Shown here: one piece after another, positions 22,708-34,006 of the stretch
Numbering within the stretch: the stretch's first letter is position 1
Layout of the letters: each line of letters begins with the position of its first letter
DNA from: Chiridota heheva
Lineage: Eukaryota; Echinodermata; Holothuroidea; Apodida; Chiridotidae
Reading direction: 5' to 3'
DNA: 64,000 nucleotides
NCBI GenBank assembly: GCA_020152595.1
Contig: JAIGNY010001477.1
Coordinates: 1,185,001 to 1,249,000 of the forward strand
Translations under genes and position numbers: made by a program
Notes under the pieces: generated by a model
Databases searched by the model: none
Seen by the model: the letters and a program-made list of their open reading frames with translations, nothing else
What the model was told of the DNA's origin: nothing

Positions 22708-23797
22708 TTAACTTAAATATTTATTATCGACGTAAGAATTTAACGATTCTGGATAGCCTTTCCATTTTACGAGTGATTTATTCTTTCCAGATTTAACAAC
22801 CTCCTCAATTCTGAATATTTCTTGACTCGTCTTTTGTAATTCAGGCTCGTAAAAACTTCCGAGTATCTCTTCGTCATTATAATCCTTTATTTTATACGTC
22901 GGCGGATAAGTACTTTGAATTCTCGAAACGATAGATATTTCTTCGGTCCAACGCGGAAGATATCCTTTTTTGAACGTTTTTTTTTTCTTCTTAGTAATTA
23001 TAACTTTATCTCCAACGTTAAACTGAAAATATATGGGTTCTTTATTTTTCATCATTTCCGGAAAGAGATTTCTCCAAACTTTATTTTCGTTCTCTTTCTC
23101 GCTGGCATTTACCGGGATCATTTTTATCGACGAATGTTTGGTATTATTATATTTTTCTACGAGTTTGTCTAAAAAATCTATATACTTACTAGTAGAATTA
23201 GCCGTCAAATATTATAACACTTTTTCTTTCATCGTTCTATTCCACCGTTCGACAGTTCGACAACGCTAGATTTGTCTTCATTTTCGGTAGAATACAGGGT
23301 AATAATTTTTTTAATGACGTCTTTATAAAATTCTTTACCTTTATCTACCCACACTTTAGAAGGCTTTCAAAGTTTTTCATCGCTAAATATTTTTCGAAAT
23401 CCTTCCGCGACCGATTTACCGGTTTTATCCTTTGACGGAATCATCCACCCGTATATTGAAACTTCGTCGATGGCGGTTAATATATACTTTATTCCATTAT
23501 TGTCTTTAGAGAATTCCCTCGTATCGACTAAATCGGCCGCCTATATTTCGTCTATTCCGTTACGCAAACCTTGCGCCTTTCAATCTTTTTCGTTGTCGGT
23601 TTATGAAGCTCATTAGCTAATTGATTGGACCACTTTAAATCCGAAGTTTTTTTTTTCCAGTCAAGGATTTAACGAATTAAGATTTTCGTTTTTGACATAC
23701 GTCGCAAATTCCCCGTTTCATGATTCTTCCATTTTTCGATTCTACATACTCTTCGTTTGAAGTATTCGTGTTTCGTTTACATTTTAAACAATACATC
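22708..23797 (-). pseudogene. Polinton integrase with zinc ribbon and chromodomain, broken
   Basis: The minus strand from the ATG at 23797 opens with MYCLKCKRNTNTSNEE and later GICDVCQKRKS, a CxxC...CxxC zinc ribbon. The catalytic core follows in pieces: ADLVD and FSKDNNGIKYILTAID (first Asp), WVDKGKEFY (second Asp) and DKSSVVE (Glu), so all three DDE residues are still present. The intact C-terminal part (22708-23208) includes KYNNTKHSSIKMIPVNASE, an SH3-like GDKVIITKK region, and a chromodomain (IFRIEEVVKSGKNKSLVKWK then GYPESLNSYV). The enzyme inserts the element and makes the 6-bp TSD. Stops and frameshifts between 23210 and 23690 prevent a full protein. Confidence 0.85.
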
Positions 23798-23837
23798 TTT
23801 TATATTTATAAATTTATGTTAATATTAAAAATAAAGA

Positions 23838-24620
23838 ATGGACGTTACAAATTTACCGTGGAACGGGATTAATATAAAACGACGTAATCATCCTCTTTTA
23901 CCAAAAAGTATCCGGGGAATGATAGTCGGAAAAAGCGGATGTGGAAAAATGACTTTGTAATTAAATCTTTTATTACGTAAAGATTGGCTAGATTACGATA
24001 AACTTTTTATATTTAGAAAAAGTTTATTTCAATCCAAATACCAAATTCCTAAAATCGGTATTATAGGCCAAGCTGCCGAAAAAATCTTTAATGAATTTAT
24101 TACGTTCTAACGAGAGCATTTTTAAATCGAAATATCTAGTAAAATCGGTTATAGAAGAAATGGAAAACAATCCAACGTAAAGTCGTACATTTAATGTCAT
24201 TTTTACGACTCTGCCGAAGACGTGCCGGATCCTAGAGATTTAAGCCCAACATCCAACAACTTGACGATATTCGACGATCTAATATTGGAAAAACAAAACA
24301 AGTGCGAATCGTACAACACGCGAGGCAGACACTCCAACGTGGATTCTTTTTATATTTCTCAAAATTATTTTAAACTGCATAGGCAAACGATAAAGGAAAA
24401 TACAAATTTTATATATCTTTTCAGGCAAGACAATAAAAACGTAAATCACATCTACGGCGATCACGTGGGTCACGATATGAAAAAAGATAAATTGAAAGAA
24501 TTATGTAAAATTGCGTGGCGAAAACCCCACGGATTTGTCGTAATCGGTTTGTCTTCGAAAGTCGATAGGGGAAAGTATAGAAGCGGTTTTGATACGATAT
24601 ATTTACCGAGTACGCGTTAA
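23838..24620 (+). pseudogene. Polinton packaging ATPase (FtsK/HerA type), broken
   Basis: The ATG at 23838 begins MDVTNLPWNGINIKRRNHPL. The Walker A region is GKSGCGKMTL at residues 31-40, where the Thr/Ser after the Lys is Met, and the next codon after TL is TAA. DYDKLFIFRKSLFQSKYQIP follows. The Walker B region is in the intact C-terminal frame (24222-24620): NLTIFDDLILEKQ, then YNTRGRHSNVDSFYISQNYF, ENTNFIYLFRQDNKNVNHIY and KPHGFVVIGLSS. Relatives pump DNA into the capsid. Unlike its neighbours it is read on the plus strand. Stops at about 23958 and 24108 and a frameshift near 24190 inactivate it. Confidence 0.85.
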
Positions 24621-24628
24621 AATAATCC

Positions 24629-25901
24629 CTAAAGGTCCAATTCGATCAATAAAGACGCCGTTCCATAAACCGAACTGGTATTGGTGGTGTTCGAGACGAA
24701 ACTAATCAAACTAGCGGGGGTACTTCCAACGAGAGATCGAAGGGTATTACCCCCGATTTTTACGAGCTCTTTGAGTAATGACGTAATTATCTTGCGTAAT
24801 CCAATCGATTACAATTTTTACCGAAAGTGCGTGGACTAACGCGTTATCATTTTCGACATTATCGCTTCTTACCGATATAGCGCCCCTAATTATTCTTCCA
24901 CTCGTCGGCAAAATATATCCGCATAAGGAGTTTTTATCCGCCATACTTCCCTCCAGACGACCATTGATAAGAATTACTCGTTAATATGCTTTCAGTTTCC
25001 GCGTATATCGTAATCATATTTCTCCTAGAGCCTACGTATTCTTTATTGGCCGCGTCTTTATTGACTTCTGGAGTTTTTAAATTCTTAATCGTGCCCCCGC
25101 TCATTTTAATATTCCCAGTCATCATTCCCCCGCTTTTCTGAAGCTTATCGCCCGTTTTCTCATCTTCGTACGACTTTGTGGCGGCGTCTGTTTCGTTACC
25201 GGGGCTGCTCAGATTTTTGTATTAAATATCCACCCATATCTAATCTCCCTTTCATAGCTCTTTCTTCGATGGGTCCGGAAACGCTTAATTTTGAGCTTTG
25301 CTTTTCATCTAAATATTCTTTATTAACGACAACTTTATCCAGAATCGGATTGCCAATATCGCGTATTAAACTTCCGTTCATTACGAGATTTCCGACCATT
25401 TTATTGAGTCTGCCCGCCACATTATTATCCACGTACTTTTCCGTGGCGGCGTTTTTATCGTGAAATGGCTCGCTAATATGTTTAATTCTATTTCCATTCA
25501 TTATTATGTTTCCGGTTATTTCGCCGCCGGTTTGATCTAACTTTAGATCGAAGGCATTATCTACGTACCCCTTCGTAGTCGGCATCTAGGTCGCTAAATG
25601 GCTCATCCATATTTCCAATTTTATTTCCATCCATTAGTAAAGGACCGTTCATCGTCCCGCCGCTTATGTTGAATTTATCATCGACAGCATTATCCACGTA
25701 CCCCTTTGTAGTCGCATCTTGATCGCCTTCTGGATTTTTTAAATTACTAATAGTATTCATTCCCCAGTCTATGGTTCCCGTTATCGAATTGATGCCGTCT
25801 CTTCTTAAAGAAATATTAAAAATATAAGTCGGCGTTACTCTATTTTTACCCTCGGAAGATATTAAAACTTTCCTCGAATTTCCAAATTTATTGACTTCCA
25901 T
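24629..25901 (-). pseudogene. Fibre-like protein 1 (phage-tail-fibre repeats), broken
   Basis: The frame starts at 25901 with MEVNKFGNSRKV. About eight to ten repeats of 35-45 residues follow, of the form GGTMNGPLLMDGNKIGNM, then DATTKGYVDNAV, a pattern known from phage tail fibres and from adenovirus-like fibre shafts in Polintons. The C-terminal part (24629-24944) is non-repetitive (LCGYILPTSGRIIRGAISVR, VIDWITQDNYVIT) and may be the receptor-binding head. Frameshifts near 25580, 25190, 24940 and 24750 break it. The role by analogy is attachment of the virion to cells. Confidence 0.75.
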
Positions 25902-25970
25902 TTTATTTATCTATTCATTTATAAATACATTTTAAATGTATTACGTATTTTAAAAAAAGTATACGAATCG

Positions 25971-26311
25971 TTAATACAACGAATTGACGACTCGCTGTAA
26001 ATTCGCACCGTCGCTCATTTTTTTTCCAATACGTATAAACATAAATGACTCTATTGAACTTGTTCGCTAGTATAAAAAATTGGGGCGCGCAAGTAATTAA
26101 TCAGTTCTATGGGTGGAGGAAGACCAAAGCTATCGAAATGATATTTTTTTACATCTCGGAACCAACAAACCCAATGAGTTCCATTGGTTCCGTCAGTATC
26201 ATCGAGATTTGATATTCCACATTCAGATTTATTACTTCTTTTCGGCAAGGTATTCTCGCAGGAATACGCCTCTGAAAAAAGGAGTATTTAATTTTTTAAC
26301 CGCGTCCGTTT
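25971..26311 (-). pseudogene. Adenain-like maturation protease, broken
   Basis: The minus-strand frame, open from 26311, reads YSFFSEAYSCENTLPKRSNK then SECGISNLDD, GTHWVCWFRDVKKYHFDSFG and LPPP. The His of GTHWV and the FDSFGLPPP segment match the cysteine protease of adenoviruses and Polintons. After YTSEQVQ comes an in-frame TAG, and the same frame continues SHLCLYVLEKKMSDGANLQR to a TAA at 25971. The stretch that in relatives holds the Gln-to-active-Cys spacing looks shortened, so the catalytic Cys may be missing. In relatives it cuts capsid precursors. The N-terminal start is not determined. Confidence 0.8.
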
Positions 26312-26418
26312 ATTTAAAATTATTTAGAGGTTTATCGGGCAGAATGACGTCTTTGATTTTAATACGAATCATTTTTCTCTTACTACATTTAAAAACTATT
26401 TATAGAAAAATAAACAAA

Positions 26419-27500
26419 ATGTCCGTCAATAAATTTGGAAGTCAAATAGTATCTATAAAAGAAAAAAAAGATAATAATAATAAATTATCTTTATCCGGTG
26501 GGACGATGCACGGTGATATAAATATGAATGCTTATAAAATAATATATATTTCGAATCCGAAAATATTTTCTGACGCGGCGAATAAATATTACGTCGATCA
26601 TTTAAGTATTTTAATTACTTTAACCTACGACAATTTTATATTTTTTGCGGGGAGGGACAGTATAATTGACCAAGGATGGATTATTATTCCCGGATTTGAT
26701 GATGTAATCGTAAAAAAAAAAATATAAATAGAGATATATGGAGTAATATTTATAATCACGGAGCTACGATTATAACAGTTTTAAAATTTGACGCGGATAT
26801 TGAATTAGATGGTTTTTATTTAACGTTGAAATGGGTTCGAGTAATCATTTATTCTTAGACTGTTAGATGAACCCGAACTATTGATAAACAAGGAGTGTAA
26901 ATTAGAAATAAGGAAATCTCACAATCGAAATACTATACGCCTTTACTGGCGAAATTAGCGATGGGGGCGTAACGGTCGAGGCTCGAGACACAATTTCCGA
27001 CGAATATAATACTGTTCAAATAGCCATTCAACCAAATTATGGAACCGCGAGAATTTCCGTAAATGGCATTAAGATGCGTCGCGAAAACGGCGATGAATTT
27101 AATATTATCTTAAGCGATGGTAATACTGCAGGATTTAATTGGACTTCTAAACGATCGTCGAATCTTTTCGGCACGGAAAATCTTATACCTATTTTTGGTC
27201 CTATTATTTACGACTCGTCTAATGAGATTCTAATATCGAATAATATTTTATTAAAGAAAAAAAAAAGCGAGAATAATTATTCCCCCCGGGGCGAGAGATT
27301 ATTATATAAATTTTGGTAGAAATATTTCCGGATCGAAACAAGGAAATTCTATAGAAATTTTAGCTCAAACTGGCGGGGAAAATGTAATTTTGAGAAATGA
27401 AAATGAAAATAAAATTAAATGTTTTTTCAACGAATTTAAAACCTTGGTCATTTTGATAGAAAAAATAAGAATTATAACCATGACTAACGTAAAAAAATAA
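26419..27500 (+). pseudogene. Fibre-like protein 2 on the opposite strand, broken
   Basis: The ATG at 26419 gives MSVNKFGSQIVSIKEKK, sharing MxVNKFG with fibre 1. There is only one shaft repeat (LSLSGGTMHGDINMNAYKII then DAANKYYVDHL). The rest is a longer head region, including GWIIIPGFDD, then an open stretch at 26940-27319 with FTGEISDGGVTVEARDTISD and YGTARISVNGIKMRRENGDE, and a last part ending FKTLVILIEKIRIITMTN before the stop at 27498. Breaks lie near 26725, 26860-26930 and 27290. A short-shafted attachment protein is the best guess; the head fold was not recognised. Confidence 0.65.
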
Positions 27501-27535
27501 TAAAAATCATTACGCAATCGACGGTATAATATAAT

Positions 27536-28058
27536 TTACTTCTTCTCAAGGTTCGTTGACCATAATACGAAGTCCAACGTCGATTCAGACCCGAGACTGA
27601 TTGATTTTATCGAAATTAAACATTGACAGGAAAAAATTTCAATCTTTTTTTTCAAAGGCGCTCTTTTCGCGTCTAAAATAAACGTAGTTTCATCGTCAAT
27701 TTTTAAACGCGGCGTGTCGGCCAAACAATGTTCCATTCCAAAATGATTAAAACGCCCCACGATATTTTCTTCCAACCATTTCCTACATTGTCTAATCGAT
27801 ATGTCGAATATTCCAAAAAAGGTCCACGTCGTCGTCGGTCGCGTCGTTGCTCAAATCGACGGGAAAAGTAAATTTATCATCCGTTTTTTCAATTCCCGAA
27901 CACGTCAAATTATTCAGTAAAATTATAATGGGAACGCGTTTATTATCGCGAGTCGTCGTCAAATATTTTTTCTTAAATTCTCTCGCCTTGTGGATATTCT
28001 CCGATTTAACGGAATGGATGGTAATATTTTTCGTTGTCGTTAAAATGATATCGTCCAT
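27536..28058 (-). pseudogene. Unrecognised Polinton protein in two frames
   Basis: From 28058 the frame reads MDDIILTTTKNITIHSVKSE and ends NDATDDDVDLFWNIRHID at 27792. An 80-residue frame at 27536-27775 continues with ENIVGRFNHFGMEHCLADTP and a C-terminal region IDFVLWSTN-like. The pair probably represents one small protein of about 170 residues split by a frameshift. It follows the polymerase with about 70 bp between. I recognise no domain; the alternation of short beta-like strands and an acidic patch is all that is visible. Confidence 0.45.
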
Positions 28059-28129
28059 TTTATTATATCGTTTTCCGTTTTTTAAATAACTGACTTTTTT
28101 TCTCGAACGAAAATATACTTTTTAACAAT

Positions 28130-31100
28130 TTACGACTAAATTGAAATCTTGCGATAAACGCCAATGTCCATACGCGAGAGTATGTATTTCTTGACTCTCT
28201 TATCATCGTTTGGACAAAGAGCTACGGTACTCGATTAATTTCCACGGTAAAAATATCGTGTTTATGACTTTGTATCGTATTAATTTTTCTTATTTGAGAT
28301 TTTTCCGTAAATAAACAATTCTTATAATCTTGAAAACTTATATTATTTTTTACTACGGATATTTTAATTCCCTTACATTTATTTGCTTCGGTTTCTTCGA
28401 GCATTTGATAAGCGTACGCTTTTGGACGGAGACCCACGTACTCCACGATAATTTTTCTTCCCGCTTCGTCTTTGAAAAGACCGGGTACTTTTTTTAGATA
28501 TTTATTCCGTCTTTTATGCCGGAAGGATAATTCCTCGGAAAATTATTCGTATCAAAAAAAAAGTTCCACGTCTGGAGATATATTTTTATAAAAATCTCTA
28601 GTTTCAATCTCGTAAAATAGGGGATCCGTGTCGGTCATTAAAAGTGTCGCTTTCAAATCGTATTTATTTAAAATGTAGTCGTAATGAAAATTGTACATTA
28701 GAGTTTTACTCAAATCTAAAATAGACATTCCCAAGTAAACCGGCTTATTAAATACTATTTTGTTTTTTCATGTTGAACGGCGCATAAATTTCCGAAAAAA
28801 ATTGTGCAATTTTGATAGTTTGGTTTCTTGGCGAGCTTGGCGGCTTTTTTCTACGAATTTACCAACGTAATGTCTTATAATTTCTAATATTTTCCATAGT
28901 TTTACCAAATACGAAATTATTCATGCCTTTGAAGAAATCTTGTCCGAAATCATTTTTGGAGCGCGCCCTAAAATTGGTATTGAAATTGATATACTCTTTT
29001 AACCACGGCCTTTCGTTAAATTTAATTCCTTCGTGTATTTAAACAAAATTTTAATCCTAGGCGGAGGTAATTTTTAAGAGCCTCGCGATGAATGACGTAT
29101 TTTGTTTTATTCGTCAAATTTGGAATTAATTTATCTACTTTATCGAGGCGTTTTATTTCTGGAGCCAAAGGGTAATCATTATGGGCGTCGTGAAGGGCGG
29201 CTGGATATTCTAGGTCCACTTTGAGTATACACGGATATTTTTCCCATTTATCCAATTCTCTCTTTTTCATCCACTCGAATCCGTCGGTCGGAAGATTCCG
29301 ACTCATCGCCCAACCGTATAAATTATTGGCGTCTAGATAAATTAATTGTTTGCTCGGGAATCTTTATCGTATTTTTCTCCCATATACAAATTATTCGCTT
29401 ACCCATATCTGTTGGAAATCATCAAAATACCGCCTCTAATTCCCATTTCAAACATCAGCAACATATTGGGATCGTAAAGCAATTCTAATTTTACGCCGGT
29501 TTTTTTTTTTTTTTTAAGTCGCGTCCCAAGCCAATCCCGGCGACGCATAATACTGCGCCGGATCTAAACTATAACGTTTCTCGCATACGTTTCAAAAAAA
29601 TTCTCAAAAACGTCCGCTAATAATAAAACGTCGGTCATAAGATACAAGTAGTGATAACTCCACATATTTTTATCTTTGAGGCGGCCCCAGACTTCTTGAC
29701 CGTGATTATAATCTTCGTCGGTAATGTTTTCCTCGTATAGTCTCGAATAAAAGGCGCTTTTTGGAGGTAATTTATCGTCGTCTAATTTTTCCAATTTATC
29801 GACATAATCGTAAGGATAAACTCCTTTCCTTAATACTAAATCTAAATTCTTGCCTTTAAAATATTTTTTAAGGTTTAAACATTCATCTTCGTCGATATTG
29901 TTGGCCAATTTAGATAACGCGGAAGGCATAAATTTAAAACTATCCAAAAATCTCAACTCTATTTTTATAACTTGGGATTTTCCATTTTTATCAATGTAGG
30001 AATCTACGGTTATTCTTTTAGAAAAACTAATATATTTTTCCTCGTTATTGGCTATGCAAGATATATTCCCCAATCTTACTCCCAAACATTTTATAAATAG
30101 ATGGGCGTCATAGCCGGATAAATTGTAAAAAAAAATATTTTAGTTTGTTATATAATTTTTAGTTTAGCTTTTTCGGTAAAATGACAGTGATCTCCAACTT
30201 TTTTATTCGAGCCGTCGTCTGGGGTAAATTGATTTCGACAAATCCAACAAACGGTCGATTCTCCAAAATTAATTTCGTCCTTTTCGGTAAAAATCTTGGC
30301 GCTCGACTTTTATATTTTTCATATAATTGTTCTACCTCGTATTCCAAGCTGTCCATAAATGTTTGACTAATATCGTCGTCTTCTTTTTCCTTGATATATT
30401 GAACCAATTTATCGTCTTTGTCATTAAAACTTTTAATATAAAAACAAACTGCAGACGGGAAGTGTTTTGATAATTTTTCGTATAACTATTTCTCGGATTT
30501 GGTTGGCAGGAATCTATTTTTTCCAGGAACGATTCAAAATCGGCGTAAATTACGAATGGAACTTTGATGGATTTATTAAAACTTTTAAAAGATAAAACGG
30601 TTTCTTTTTCGGGGAGTACCGCTCTAACCGCCTCTTTTAAACTACAATATTCGACGTGCTTATTGAACAATTTTTCAGTCGTAAAAGAACATCTTCGACA
30701 GTAATGAATTTTAGATTTCTTGTTACTTACTTTAGCGGATAATAATCGACTGATATTTTTAATAAGGCACTAGTGTTTTTTCCTTTTTCCAAAATTAAAA
30801 TTAAATCTACGCGGTTGGGTCTCGACAAATCATCGCTTATTCTCAATGGCAGTATGGATATCCTCCATTTTTATATCCGTATACGTTTATCGAAATGGAT
30901 TCGTTTTGCTTTTCAAATTTAAGTATCGTGTTTTTAATTCGACGGGAATTTAATATTAGTCCAATTAAAATTATCGCTTTTGGCTTTTCAATTTCTTGGT
31001 CACTCTTTGAGGATTCACTTTAACTGTTTAATCGGATTTAAAGCTCTGGTAACGCACCATTTAAAACATTGATCGTCTTTGTTTTTAGATTGATTATCGC

Positions 31101-31883
31101 CTTTTTCAGGAAAGAATTTTGGGGAGAGGAATAAAAGAAGAATCCGAAATCTGGGGTAGATTCGAAACTGTAGAAGTTGCGGGATTCGTAGAAGGATTCG
31201 AAGAAGGATTTGTGGAAGAATCTGAAATTGGTCGATAATTAACCAGGAGAATTTTAAATTTCTTATAGATTTAAATCTCCATCCGCTACCCAGTCTCTGA
31301 AAACTCGTTAGCTTTTTTAAAATTTCGTCCATCATTTCTTCGTATATTTTGCTAATATCGGTTCCCGTCAAAACAATCTTAATAACGGAATAAAAATCTG
31401 CCGGAATTACCGAGTTAGTTCCATCTTCAATATAAATTTTTTCCATATAACATTTTAAAATCATTTTACCTTTTGTCTGTGGATTTTTTAAAAATGATTC
31501 TAAAATGAGCGATTTTACGGCGTTTAAAAAAGTTATCGCGTCATAAATCGAATTGTTCTCGATCGTGTATTGAGTGGCGACCTATTTATCGCGAATTCGC
31601 TTTCTTTTAAAAAAAAATTTTCCTTTTTTGGATATAAACCTTTAATCTTTTCTTTAAATGATTCTATGGCCGAATCAATTTTTTTAGGTGTATATTTAGA
31701 GTATTCTAAAAGTTCTTTCGCCCATTTTGGCAATTGACTTTTAATTTTCTTGGGTAATTTACTTTTCATTTTTAAAATTTGTATTATACTCATCCTCGGT
31801 TTCGTCGGTATCGGCGTCGGTATTAAAATTGACCCGGAAATTTCCAGAATTGGTTCGTCTAAAATATTTTTTTGAATTGACAT
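28130..31883 (-). pseudogene. Protein-primed-type DNA polymerase B, broken
   Basis: From right to left: an N-terminal extension (31533-31883) with SQLPKWAKELLEYSKYTPKK; a conserved front block (31015-31464) with YEEMMDEILKKLTSFQRLGS and NKDDQCFKWCVTRALNP; Exo I VPFVIYADFESFLEK (near 30560); Exo II LRFLDSFKFMPSALSKLANN and Exo III LYLMTDVLLLADVFENF (29564-30085); Pol A ILKVDLEYPAALHDAHNDYP (29022-29306); Pol B KGMNNFVFGKTMENIRN (near 28900); Pol C LLMTDTDPLFYEI (28552-28734), where the usual DTDS is DTDP; and a C-terminal VVKNNISFQDYKNCLF block ending near NDDKR. It copied the element from its ends. At least ten stops or frameshifts disrupt it. The intact length would be about 1,250 residues. 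Confidence 0.9.
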
Positions 31884-31934
31884 TCTTTAATTATATATAA
31901 ATTTCTTTTTCTTTAAATCATTTTTAAAACATTT

Positions 31935-32279
31935 TAGATTAAAAATTGAATAAAATCTTAGGGCAGATCTTGGGGTAGGTAGAATCTTGGGATAGAATCT
32001 TGAATAAAAAAAACCCTTCAATATGATGGCTTTTTCACGTTCTTTAGATCTTTTAGTTTAAGTTTAAGTTTAAGTTTAGGTTTAAGTTTGCGGAAGTTGG
32101 CGGACATTCTGACATTGCGGAATTTGTGAAAGTTTAAAGTTTTGGCAAAACAGTTTAAAGTTGATGGACATTGCGGAAATAGATGGAAGTTTGAAAGTTG
32201 TTTTAGTTTTCTCTCTTAAAGTTTTTTCAGTTCTTTTATTTTAATTTTGAAATTGGGACCCCGCCTTTTTCTTACTACT
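31935..32279 (-). repeat. Polinton right terminal inverted repeat
   Basis: This is the complement of the left TIR, ending CCCCGCCTTTTTCTTACTACT. It carries the AGTTTAAGTTTAAGTTTAAG repeats, CACGTTCTTTAGATCTTTTAG and the hairpin AACCCTTCAATATGATGG. It is longer than the left copy by about 50 bp around GATTCTACCTACCCCAAG (complement sense). Confidence 0.9.
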
Positions 32280-32292
32280 TACGAATTATTAA

Positions 32293-32859
32293 AGGATTAG
32301 TTCAATGGTCAAGCAAGTCTACCTTATGTAAAAGAGGACTTATATAGAAACAAAATCGCGAAGAAACTAATATAATATTTATTACGTTAAGAAGATATTT
32401 AAGTTTAAAGTTCGTGTCTAATCTGACTGGTGTAGTAAGTCTACTACGGAAGGTTGGCGCCCTCATCCTCACATTCTTAACAAATGTTAATGTATGTTAC
32501 AGTAAATGTATGTAAGTTTTTTTACTATTTGAATTATTTTTCAATTGAATATCTTCAGATGGTATATTACAATTAGCCTTACTAGATTCTGTTTAACTAC
32601 TTTCCTGATATATGCAATGTCTTTTAAGCCATAAAATCGCAGGACAAATATTATCAAATACATAAAGATTTTGAGGAATCTGAGGCTGTGATGTCACATC
32701 TTGTCTGATTTCAGTCGTTTTTATACAAATGACACCAAACATTTAAACTTAAATATCTCCTTAACGGAGTAAGATTTTGTAATGCTTTCTTCATCAATTT
32801 GTTTCTCTTAAAGTCCTCTTTCATATAAAATGGACTTGCTTGACCCCTGAACTAATCCT
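32293..32859. mobile_element. TTAA-type MITE, copy 1
   Basis: TIRs begin AGGATTAGTTCAATGGTCAA (left) and the complement of TTGACCCCTGAACTAATCCT (right). TTAA precedes it (32289-32292) and TTGA, probably a mutated TTAA, follows (32860-32863), as for piggyBac or Kolobok-like elements. Internal blocks GACTGGTGTAGTAAGTCTAC and GAGGAATCTGAGGCTGTGA are shared with 52498-53018. There is no coding capacity. It starts only 13 bp beyond the Polinton end. Confidence 0.75.
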
Positions 32860-32981
32860 TTGAATAACGAACCAAGAGTTGAGGATTTAAATATTGTCAT
32901 GATATTAAAAATTACTCCAAAAGTATTATTTTGTGTATTTTTGTATTTTCCGATTTTTAAATAAAAATCAGTCAATATATG

Positions 32982-33506
<525 letters not shown>

Positions 33507-33538
33507 ATGTGAGAAAATTCGAGGGGTAATACCACTTG

Positions 33539-33608
33539 GCCTTATAGCTCAGTGGTAGAGCAACCGAACGGTAGTCGGGGGTCTCGGGTCTGAATCCCGA
33601 TGAGGGCA
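33539..33608 (+). tRNA. tRNA-Thr-like, unit 1 (B box changed)
   Basis: GCCTTATAGCTCAGTGGTAG starts the unit, with a good A box and D stem GCTC/GAGC. The anticodon arm is CCGA-ACGGTAG-TCGG, centre GGT (Thr), with C in place of T33. The T arm is altered: GGGTCTGAATCCC instead of GGGTTCGAATCCC. The acceptor has mismatches at 6-67 and 7-66. It is probably a pseudogene or tRNA-derived element, but pol III boxes are nearly complete. Confidence 0.5.
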
Positions 33609-33772
33609 TATGATTTTTCTCTCACCATCTCACATTCATTATTCAAATGTTCCAGTGGAGAACTGCATTCCACACATTTCACACCATCTCTATCTAATTA
33701 TGTAGCTGCACTCGAGCAGCACTGAGAGGAATTGAAGCCTTAGGGGAAAATTCGAGGGGGTAATACCACTTG

Positions 33773-33842
33773 GCCTTATAGCTCAGTGGTAGAGCAACTG
33801 AACGGTAGTCGGGGGTCTCGGGTTGGAATCCTGATGAAGGCA
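33773..33842 (+). tRNA. tRNA-Thr-like, unit 2
   Basis: Same frame as unit 1 with A box intact. One anticodon-stem change (ACTGAACGG) and T-arm changes (GGTTGGAATCCTGATGAAGG) make it weaker. A TTTTT stop lies just downstream. Confidence 0.4.
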
Positions 33843-34006
33843 TATGATTTTTCTCTCACCATCTCACATTCATTATTCAAATGTTCCAGTGGAGAACTGC
33901 ATTCCACACATTTCACACCATCTCTATCTAATTATGTAGCTGCACTCGAGCAGCACTGAGAGGAATTGATGCCTTAAGGGAAAATTCGAGGGGGTAATAC
34001 CACTTG

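Larger units (their letters stand above)
16962..32279. mobile_element. Polinton/Maverick (adintovirus-like), 15.3 kb, degraded
   Basis: The element is bounded by TIRs of about 300 bp and a 6-bp duplication TACGAA at 16956-16961 and 32280-32285; 6-bp TSDs and termini starting A(G)... are typical of Polintons. It encodes relics of DNA polymerase B, integrase with a chromodomain, packaging ATPase, adenain-type protease, double jelly-roll capsid protein and other known Polinton genes, plus two fibre-like genes. Most genes lie on the minus strand; the ATPase and one fibre are on plus. Nearly all coding regions are broken, so it can only be a fossil or a copy mobilised in trans. Being this complete in gene content makes the family assignment secure. 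Confidence 0.95.

Noticed and set aside
17780..31883. Alternative genetic code in the Polinton to explain in-frame TAA/TAG
   Set aside because: Frameshifts and substitutions at catalytic residues occur as well, and the host genes use normal stops; decay is the simpler cause.
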